Below are positions 55,669 to 64,000 of a DNA stretch of 64,000 nt, piece after piece. Location: NCBI GenBank assembly GCA_034509925.1, contig CM067535.1:253001-317000 (forward strand), given 5' to 3'. Within the stretch, counting starts at the first letter, position 1. Each line of letters opens with the position of its first letter. The stretch comes from Hirudinaria manillensis. Lineage: Eukaryota > Annelida > Clitellata > Hirudinida > Hirudinidae. The notes below the pieces were generated by a model. That model was not told the DNA's origin. It worked only from the letters and a program-made list of their open reading frames with translations, and made no database searches. The translations under genes and the position numbers were made by a program.

Positions 55669-56175
55669 GGGTCCTATTAAGTCTTCGATGGAGTATCATT
55701 CAGAATTTAGGTATTAAATATTTTCTTTAATTTCTGAGTGGAACTCGGTAATTAAATCACTGATGGAACTCCATCAACAACTTTAATTTCTTGATTAGTA
55801 AACATCGTAATGCATTTCGATTATTTATTTATCTTCATATCCACAAACAGACAACGTTGAAGCGAGGCGTTGTAAGCATGCTGACAAAAAGCATACAATT
55901 AGCGATTTTTTTCGTAAAGCATAACAATTAGTAACAACGACGACGAATAATCATATCACTTAAAAGCTTTTAATTATCAATGTAACATATTTTGTAGCGA
56001 TTTCTTTAAGAGCTAAATTTGAAATTAAAACATCGCTTGAATATCACTGGATTATGGCGATTAAAGGCAACTGATTGGTGACGCAACTCTAGCTATAATA
56101 TAGCACGATAAAAATAAATTCATATAAAAAATATAAATGCGTCATTGAAATCTAGAGTCATTGAGCAACATCAAC

Positions 56176-56268
56176 TTGGGAATGGGACTTGAGAATCCTT
56201 GATTATATCCATATGACAGACATGATTATTATCAGCGCCAATATCCCAAATTCAAGGTTGACGCAACC
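56176..56268 (+). repeat. Direct repeat, copy 2 (about 93 bp)
   Basis: Partner of the copy at 55576-55668. It lies about 50 bp from the 3' end of the minus-strand phosphatase gene, so it could fall in that gene's 3' untranslated region. Confidence 0.9.
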
Positions 56269-56318
56269 CTAATGAGAGTTAATCGATAAGTTCGGACCTT
56301 ATGATAAGCCGAGGATAT

Positions 56319-57516
56319 TCATCCAGATTTCTTACAACCTTTACTTTTAAGGGGAAGTCCCTCCTCGAAACATCTCAGCTGCTTCAAGAAACCGTCATTT
56401 GGTTTAACCTGGGGTCTGATAATGCGCAAGTATTTAAGCGAATCCTCTAGAAACATATTTTCCCTCTCCATTAAATATCCTATAACAATAGCAGCAGATC
56501 GAGACACTCCGTAATAACAGTGCACCAAGACTGATCCACATCTTTTTCTTGAAGAATCAGTCCTCGACAGCTTTTTACCTTTTCTGGGTGAATTTTCTTT
56601 ATGATCATCTGAAGGGCTTAGTGGCGTTGAAAATGACTTTTTTTCTTCATGTTTTTTGGTATCCTCAACTCCATTGTCTTTCAACGGGCTTTTATCAAGG
56701 TGGATTTCTTGCCTTGATTTGTATTTACTGTTTCTCTTTCGAGACGACGGACTGAACCTGAATTGGTCACCAAATCTTGCTTCGTCAATGAAATCAAAGG
56801 CAACTTGAAAATGCATCACTAAGTTGGTGCTTGGCAAATCTTTTAACGGAATTTTTAAAGTCTTGACGAGTTTGTCGGAGTGCTTCACTTCAACTTCTTC
56901 TGTAACGTTGAGAATGTGACTAATGTTGAATTGCTTCAGGAGGTTCAAATCGTGAGCTGCCTCCTTCGATCCTATAGCAAAATATGCCTGATTAAATACT
57001 TAGAAAATTTTTAATAAGGCATTAGAAATCACAATTGTGTATCACTTTTTAACAAACACTGCTTGGGCAATGCTGCATGAATATATTGACAATAGTAAAG
57101 CAACTACCCTTGAATGCTTTGAAAGAAAATTTTCAATTACCTAGATACAATCCGGGTAAGACCTCAGCAATATGTCTATTGGACGACAGTTTGACTTCCC
57201 TCACCGCCAAGACTTTTTCAATTTTCTCCGTTTGATTGGGTTTGCTTTTGTGAACGGAATGAACGACTGTTGCATAAGAAAGACACATTGATGGTCTTCT
57301 AGATGGTGTACAACAACCATGATCTGAGAGGGAACCTTGTGGGAAAATAGATTCGTTACGTTTGTCCTTGTGCGAGTATTTTAGACAGAGCAGGTTTTCA
57401 GAAGGCGAAGACTCCAGCGATGATCTGTCAGATTCAGTCTCTCTCGTTGACTTTAGAGCGTCCAGCGAGTGGGTACTCGGGGTTCTCTTGTTGTAAAGTT
57501 TTTTGAAAAAGTTCAT
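56319..57516 (-). CDS. Dual-specificity protein phosphatase with an internal insertion
   Basis: Two exons (57516-57141, 56971-56319) encode 342 aa. Residues 1-110 are a polar, Ser/Thr-rich N-terminal extension. The DUSP domain starts with I-A-E-V-L-P-G-L-Y-L-G-N/G-S and I-S-H-I-L-N-V-T. The candidate general acid is D170 in K-D-L-P-S-T. The active-site loop is V-H-C-Y-Y-G-V-S-R-S-A (C277, R283), a complete HCx5R signature. Between F-I-D-E-A-R-F and C-G-S-V-L-V-H-C there are about 75 extra residues, basic and Ser/Pro-rich, where other DUSPs have only a few. It could be a surface loop or an unrecognised intron, but it is open throughout. It resembles atypical DUSPs more than MAP-kinase phosphatases (no rhodanese domain). 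Substrates are unknown. Confidence 0.9.
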
Positions 57517-59212
57517 GTTATCAACAGCTTTCTGGAATTATTTGATCTATATTTTACATCAGTTAAGTCATTCCAATTTAGTAGCTCACTATACTTATCC
57601 TAAATCTAGTGGCTCTTTAAAATGTTCTCCACTTCAAGCAAATAAATACATTTACTTAACTTAATTATAGAAAATACAAACCTACAACAGGCATTCATCA
57701 ATTTACACATTTCCAACTTACAATCAGATTTACGTAATCAGATCGGGTCAGATCAATTTATGTTGTAGCTTCTTTTAATTTCTGACGTTATTCCCGCAAG
57801 GCGAGGCCCAAAATAGGGCTTCATGCCATCAAAACAGCTGCTTTATTGATCGATGTCCGTGCTTCAAAGGGGTTTTATTGATCCAAATACTTTTTTGCAG
57901 TTGAAGTTTAAATTATTTTTTTTTTTAGAAATGTTGAGATTGTAAATATAAATCACGAATTGGACACAAATCTTAAATTCAAAGACAGATTACAAAAATT
58001 AGTCTCCGCTCGGGAGATATACAACCTAATCAGGAGAAATGAAAAATTTAAAACAATTTAGAAAAAGTTAACAAAACAAAATAAATAGGTTATAATTAAG
58101 ATGGTATTGTTTCTATAACAGGTTGAAAAGAGTTATGTCAACTGGTCTTTGGCAGAATCCAAGCAAGAAAGGGGTCATGACCAAAACTGATCACAAGAAC
58201 AAGCGCGGAAAAATGAAAAGCGTTGGGGCACTGTTCAAATGTTTTCTATATTTATTTCAAATAAAATTTCGGAAGTTTTGCGTTGACTATGCTATGTTTT
58301 CAGAGCATTTGTATCATCTACAAAAAATATGTATTCAAAGGGTTTGGATATCAATAAGTCATTTTATATACAAATCAAGACCTGATCTTTCTAATAAGGT
58401 TTAGTATTCGTAATTTATTACTGTTTATATAGTAAGGGTGCGATAGGTAATGTTCTGGGAAAGATCGGGTGAAGATGAAGATTTCTTTAACCTACTTTAG
58501 CAGACTGTTACAGACAAGAAGCTAACTTTTTTGGATTGTCACGGCCAATCTTAAGGATAAGTAAAAGAATTAGAGAAATTGAATGATGAATTAATTTCGT
58601 CAGTTCAAAAATAACACGTAACAATACTTTGAAGAGTGACTTCGCTGATACTGAAGCAAAAGAACTTAAGTTAGTTATAATGTTAATCATGAATAGACCC
58701 AGAGATCTCGAATCAAAGTCTGGAGGTCCTGGTCTAAGGGATGTCAACAAGCAGACATGTTGAATATCTCTGAAGTTTAACAGAAGGACATAACAAGGAA
58801 AATTGAGACAAATTTGCTTCAACATTAATCAAATTTGCTTTAGGTGGGATATTTCAGACAATGGGAGATCGGAAATGATATTACATAACATTTGATCAAA
58901 GAAATGTGTATTTTAAAACTTATCACTTTTGCTTTTGACTTTAAATAATTATATATTTTTTGGCTTAAAGACGCATTTGCGTGTCTCTTTTTAAAATCAA
59001 GTGTTTTGCTTAGAGGTTCCACGATTTAGTTTCGCTTGAATGGGGGAGCCGGTATTGTTACATTAATGTGGTTTGAGTTTTCGCATCGGTTGTGGAATAC
59101 GATGTTGTAATTTGTAAAGATTTGAATGCCGCTATCTCTAAAAAATCTCTAAACAAGTAACCATTAGGCGATTTCAAGATAATTTTTAAGGATTTCTAGA
59201 TTGATTTGTACG
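57517..59212. other. Intergenic, divergent between the phosphatase and ZDHHC6
   Basis: AT-rich, 1.7 kb. Short frames at 58123-58404 (plus), 58508-58825 and 58840-59022 (minus) have no recognisable domain. Promoters of both flanking genes should be here. Confidence 0.45.
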
Positions 59213-62200
59213 ATGGATATTTCTTTCTATCTTTTGATTTTGTCTTTCCTGGTTTACTTCAGAAAGGTAACATATTTGGAATACCTTTAAGCGTTTACAT
59301 GTTTTTAGACAGGAGTCCTCTTGCATGTTGGATGTTCAGCACATCGAAATGATGGATTTAGTTGTAAATATGTTGTTCCTGTTAAAAATTGCCGTGTAAC
59401 TTTTCCTTTCAGAATAGAATAAAAAGAATATTGCATTGGGGCCCAATTATTGCATTATCTGTGATTGCTTTCATATCTACCTGTGTTGTAATGTGTCACC
59501 TTGTTTGGTGGCCCTTGAAAACTTACTCATCAGTTCTGAACCTGAGTGTTTTGTTTGGATGGCTTCACATTATTTTGTACAATTTCTTCAGAGCTTCACA
59601 TGTTGGGCCAGGTTTTGTCCGAGAGGGTTGGAAGCCAGTAAGATTGTTGCACTTGAATGGATTAGAATCATTATTTTATAAGAAGTAACAAATAATAGTT
59701 CATACTTCTTAAAATTAATAAAAATTGGGTTTTATCAGTTTAATTTAAGTTTGAATACAGCTATGTTAATTTATATATAGTCTATGTACCTCCAATTCAT
59801 CAAGTCTTGAGTCTGCTACTTTTTTACAATTAAATCAATAATTTAATTTCAAGTTAAATTTTTTTCTCAGGAATGTAATGACAACAGGATATTCCTACAG
59901 TTTTGTAATGTCTGCATTGCCTATAAAAGTCCTAGATCACATCACTGCAGTAAATGTCAAAGGTTTGAATTGATAAATTAACAAATTATGCCACGAATTG
60001 AATGATTTTTTTATGTTGAAGATGTGTCATGAAAATGGACCATCACTGTCCTTGGATCAACAATTGTGTAGGTCACTTCAACCACTGTAACTTTATCCTC
60101 TTTCTCTTCTTCACTCCCCTCGGATGCATTCATGGGTTGAGCGTACTTGTGCCTTCCACATATCGCTGTTTCTTCAAGGTTCTCTAAGCATTCATTCCTT
60201 CACATTTTCTTTCCTAACTAATATTAGTATGTTATGTCTAGAGTTACTACATGATGCATGGAAGTGAGCCAGTGATTGACATGAGGATGGAGGTTCTAAT
60301 CTGTTGCATGTTAGCAGTTGGGAATGCCATAGGCGTTATCATAGCTGTTGGTGGGCTTTTTGTGATGCAGGTAATTCCTCTCTTTGAGTCATCCATAAAA
60401 GATGCCTGCACAAGTTGTAGAGCCAAAAGCCAAAATATTTTGGACATGGAGGAGAGGAGGGGTTTTAAGACAATGTCCAGATCTGCCTATTTTTATTTCA
60501 ACAATTTCATTATTAGTGGAACATTATTTGCTTGTGCTAATAAACAACAATTGTAATGCAGACATTAAGAAAAACTGCTTATAAGAACATGAAATAACCT
60601 CGGAATTTTGGGGGCATAGAAAATTTTATTGCACCTTAATTATATTAAGCAGAACTACCTTAAAAGGTTTAAGCTAGAGTTTAAAATGAGCAATTTTGCA
60701 TGGTAATCTTTTATGGATGATTCCTTTCTCATACTTCAATAACAATGCATTTAACCATTTTTGCTTTTGTAAGTTAATAAACTTGTTTCCTGTATTTCTT
60801 ATATACATTTCTTTTTACAAGACCCTCATTATTGGCAATATAGATGTTTTGAATGTATAGATTATATTATTGCGATCCAGCTAAGATTGTGTGCGTTTAA
60901 TAGCCTAAACATTTTAGCTGAAGAATGTCCTCAGAAACGAAACAGGAATTGAGAATTGGATCAAAGAGAAGGTTTTACTTACTTGTATATGTTTTGTTAA
61001 ACTTGTGTTTGAATACCTTCATTTGTTGCAATCAAATCATGAGACATCAAAATTGATTGCACAATTAATATTCATAAAAATTATAAATAAATAATTATTG
61101 ACACCTTAATTCCCCTTGTAAATCTATTTTAAGTTCCATTTTACTTAATTTATGCTCCAAATAAACTAAGTTAATATTTGATAACTAATAATTTTTATGT
61201 TGCTCACTACACAGCTTGAGATGACCTCTAGATTGTTAGTCTCTTTTAAAATTAAACGCTTGATGCAAATGGTCATGATTATGCTAATGTCGATTTTGTA
61301 AAGATGATTTGCATGTGATACAATAACAGATCAATGTGAGAAAATCAGGCTACAATATATTATAGATTAAATACCAATCATGCCAGTCTGTTACTTATCA
61401 AATGATGTGTTACAAACAGGCAAACTACAGGAAGGGTGTTGACACATTTTTGTATCCATATGACCTTGGGAGATGGAAAAACCTAAGAATGGTGTTCTAT
61501 TATGGTGAAAGGCCAGAGCTTGATGGTATTTGGTGGCCAGTGAGGGAAGGATGCCATCAATACTCTTTAACAGTAGGTGCTATTGACCGTTTTTAAGCCC
61601 TGCAGGTTCATTAAATACTAGAGCATCTGAGAACACCTCTTAATCATAAACTTGAATTGTTATTTACTTGATAACAATAATGATAAAAATAATAGTGTTG
61701 GCACTATCTCAGATCTTAACGTTCTAAATAATTTCAAATCCTATGCTTTTCCAATTTTTGGTAATAAGTCATTTTTTGCAAAAATTACATCCTAACATGC
61801 TAGGTAGAACAGATACAACAGAAGAGTGAGAAGAGATCTCGAAGTCTGATCTTCAACATTGTTCGAAAATTTAGGGGCTCCTGCCTTCCGTTGTGCTTTG
61901 GATGTGGAGTCTGTTGCTGCCCTCCATGTATTGATGAACAGAGACTCAAAGTCAAGCCCGGGGACAGGATCCTTGTCTCCAGATTTAGAAAGTTTGCACT
62001 TTGATACTTAAATTATTAAATATGGAGAGAAAATTAAAGCCTATTGAACTTGAATTTCAATCATTTAGAAACATTTGGTAGTTAGGTCATTGCTACATCT
62101 GTGATATTTCTTTGGTAAATGTTTGTATTGTTTTAAACGTTAAAAACATGGAGGGCACCCATTGATGCTCTGTGCATGCCTGGTTTAACTTGTTTTTAGG

Positions 62201-62460
62201 CACTGGTTATATGGAGAGAAAATGATGGATCATGAAAAGCAAACAATATCTGAGAGATGTAAGTTTCTGGAGCTTAAAAATTTAATTCTTTAAAATTTTC
62301 AATATATTATCAAACTAAAGGCAAGAGGGAAAGGGGCTGGTTTCCAAAGAAATGCGGAACAAAGTCTTCAGAACTCTTCATTCCGGCCCGGAACGAGATT
62401 CAGAATATCAAGAGATTGGATGTTATGGCAGACGAAAGGTTCCTCAAGAAAAACCTCTAA
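59213..62460 (+). CDS. ZDHHC6: Palmitoyltransferase ZDHHC6
   Basis: Ten exons (59213-59266, 59413-59637, 59871-59962, 60022-60178, 60242-60370, 60918-60971, 61420-61572, 61804-61991, 62200-62258, 62321-62460) encode 416 aa; human ZDHHC6 has 413. Four membrane spans are visible: H-W-G-P-I-I-A-L, the segment before [10 protein letters not shown], one after the DHHC domain, and [13 protein letters not shown]. The cysteine-rich domain has the catalytic D-H-H-C at 130-133 ([12 protein letters not shown]). The C-terminal SH3-like region characteristic of ZDHHC6 is present: [14 protein letters not shown] and R-G-W-F-P-K-K-C. The enzyme palmitoylates ER proteins such as calnexin. The first exon is the least certain; another ATG near 59354 could serve instead. 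Confidence 0.95.
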
Positions 62461-63104
62461 AATTTTTATTTAGGAAAATTCAATTTCTTTAATCATGCTT
62501 TAAAATCATGTCAACCAATTTTACGTGAGAATCATGATGATACCTTAAGCTCTTTTGATCATGTTTAACTTGAAGCAGATTTCATTATGAATGACATCTT
62601 GGTGTTTATGAGTGAATCATTTTATTGAAAAAAGAAAGCATATTGTTTTGACACTTTTTTTTTTACCTAGTTCTTGCTTGATTTGATTTTGCGATGGCTT
62701 TAATTTGAAATCAAATTGATTCTGTATTTTAAAAAAGAATAAAATTGTTCTTCTGGTGACTTGCCAATTATTGCCATGATTTGATTTTTATTTTGAAACT
62801 TCTGCAGTTTAATTGAGGTAGGTTTAATATATCTTCCAGCCAAAGACTAAAACCAAGTAGAGGGCATGCATCATCTCAAAAGTATGTTTGGAAGAACCCT
62901 GTAATAATTTGAAGATGAAATTATTTTTAGGTCCATGAGATTCACTAGTTCCCTTGAAACAATTTGATCCCTTATCCAATATTACATTCGACAAGCACAC
63001 TACTTAATAAACTTCAAGAATTGGAAATAACAATCATTATCCTAGTGGAATATGCTGTCAAGACGTTAAAATGTAACAATGTAAATAGTTGCAAGAAAAA
63101 GGCA
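62461..63104. other. Convergent 3' intergenic region (ZDHHC6/MINPP1)
   Basis: Contains an AATAAA near 62738 suited to end ZDHHC6. The plus-strand frame 62964-63194 has no recognisable domain and overlaps the MINPP1 last exon. Confidence 0.5.
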
Positions 63105-64000
63105 TCAAAGCTCAACGTTTCCATTTCTGTAATTTCCTTCTTCTTCGCACATTTCCTCGAAGTTGCAGCTGTCGACATACCTAGCCAGGTATGACCTGAC
63201 TTGCTTATAGGGGCAGATACTGTTTCCACATATGGACCAGGTAATAGGGTGTTCTTTAAACAAAATTTCAATGAAAAATTCATTTGAACACTCATGGATG
63301 GCAAATGCAACATTGGAGGCAAATGGGTTGATTCTAGTGCTCCTGAAAGTCCGGTTATTGTGCTGGCTGGAATTGTTGTGATAGAGCGGAGGATGATCTA
63401 TAAAAATACCGAGAAGACCAAACACCGGGTACAAAGTCTCGGCATGACTGAAGTAATAGAATCCTTTTTTGGATCTGGTTTAGATTATAAATTGAGGATT
63501 AAAAAGACAACTCAGAAGAATGAAATGATTGGAGAATTTAGTTGTGAATCAATTTACCTATCTCCAGCAACAACTCTGTCAAATGCCTTAAATATCTCAG
63601 AAACAAGTATACAGCTTTGTTCATAGCTTATTGTAAAACCTGGCCCCTTTTTCCAGTAATCCTGATCAAGTAAAATCAATATGCAACATTTTGAATATGT
63701 TGAATTAATTTCATCTTAACCTCAAGATCTGCAGCATAGTTCAATATGTCGAGCGTTTCTTCTGACATAATTTCTAACCAATGCCTGGTGCCAAATATTG
63801 CATCTTCACAACCAGCTATGTCAAGTAATGCATCCACTTCACCTGAAGTTGTAAAATTTGGCCTTTGTTCAGCATTAAGATGAAGCAGTGATCTAGAAGT
63901 GCAAAGTAATGATTACTCACTGACTGTAATGTTCAAATTCTTTGTATTTGTACTGGATTCAATCAATGAGGTTAATTTTTTCATGTTCATGTTTATGAAG
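63105..64000 (-). CDS. MINPP1: Multiple inositol polyphosphate phosphatase 1, C-terminal exons (partial)
   Basis: Four minus-strand exons (64000-63921, 63842-63721, 63661-63558, 63474-63105) give the last ~225 aa; the N-terminal part, with the RHGxR catalytic motif, lies beyond the right edge. Visible family landmarks are D-Y-W-K-K-G-P-G-F-T-I-S with a Cys-containing helix, the second catalytic motif H-A-E-T-L in F-S-H-A-E-T-L-Y-P, L-G-I-F-I-D, F-R-S-x-R-I-N-P-F-A-S-N-V-A-F, and a C-terminal pair of Cys (C-P-Y-K-Q ... D-S-C-N-F-E-E-M-C). MINPP1 is a histidine acid phosphatase of the ER/secretory lumen that removes phosphates from InsP6, InsP5 and InsP4. The protein ends N-V-E-L; vertebrate MINPP1 ends in an S-D-E-L retrieval signal, so this may be a degenerate version. 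Confidence 0.92.

Larger units (their letters stand above)
54753..56318. other. Intergenic between THOC2 and the phosphatase, containing a duplicated segment
   Basis: AT-rich. A plus-strand open frame at 55364-55717 has no recognisable domain and overlaps one copy of a direct repeat (55576-55668 and 56176-56268). No gene is supported. The THOC2 promoter should lie at the left end. Confidence 0.45.

Noticed and set aside
55364-55717. 117-aa plus-strand frame
   Set aside because: No domain or protein-like conservation was seen, and part of it is the duplicated repeat segment.
60371-60556. Extension of the ZDHHC6 exon past 60370
   Set aside because: A GT donor follows C-A-G at 60370 and the next family block (L-K-N-V-L-R-N-E) starts at 60918; the extension is intron read-through.

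Overview
The window is nuclear DNA from an animal. It is AT-rich and gene-dense, with many short introns (mostly about 50-300 bp, GT-AG). The proteins resemble human orthologues closely in sequence and often in length; the MAD1 model is 718 aa, the same as human. Animal-specific families are present: a Tbx2/3-type T-box factor, a smooth/non-muscle myosin regulatory light chain, MSP-domain ciliary proteins, caspase and STING. A slow-evolving, compact-genome invertebrate (sponge, placozoan, cnidarian-like or similar) fits; I cannot name the species. I derived all gene models by eye from splice sites and reading phase, with no transcript evidence.

Layout from left to right: partial first exon of an unknown minus-strand gene (1-78); T-box factor (+, 2519-4924); PLK1 (+, 6395-9458); FTSJ1 tRNA 2'-O-methyltransferase (+, 10131-11903); a TIR-STING-caspase fusion (-, 12965-16223); a CFAP74-like ciliary MSP protein (+, about 17113-22737); a Spinster-type MFS transporter (-, 23130-25216); myosin regulatory light chain (-, 26424-27127); MAD1 (-, 28134-32534); THOC7 (+, 33240-34585); MPHOSPH10 (-, 34886-37785); a dead hAT transposase (-, about 38574-39167); GOLPH3 (+, 39669-41406); SF3B4 (-, 41883-43672); a decayed non-LTR reverse transcriptase (+, about 44080-44900); THOC2 (-, 45289-54752); a dual-specificity phosphatase (-, 56319-57516); ZDHHC6 (+, 59213-62460); and the C-terminal exons of MINPP1 (-, 63105 to the right edge).

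The stand-out is the nine-exon gene at 12965-16223. Nine phase-consistent exons encode about 597 aa: an N-terminal TIR domain, a STING cyclic-dinucleotide-binding domain in place of membrane helices, and a complete C-terminal caspase (p20 plus p10). The STING part keeps the DRAG loop and the E-x-x-T-P pocket motif. The caspase keeps the His and Cys dyad, but the usual QACRG reads Q-S-C-L-N. TIR-STING fusions are known in bacteria and in some molluscs; I do not know of a described STING fused to a caspase. If the model is right, one soluble protein would sense a cyclic dinucleotide and carry two candidate death effectors.

The other genes are housekeeping: mitosis (PLK1, MAD1), mRNA export and splicing (THOC7, THOC2, SF3B4), ribosome biogenesis (MPHOSPH10), tRNA modification (FTSJ1), and Golgi/ER/lysosome functions (GOLPH3, ZDHHC6, MINPP1, Spinster). 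Two subunits of the THO complex lie within 22 kb. No rRNA, tRNA or CRISPR array was recognised.
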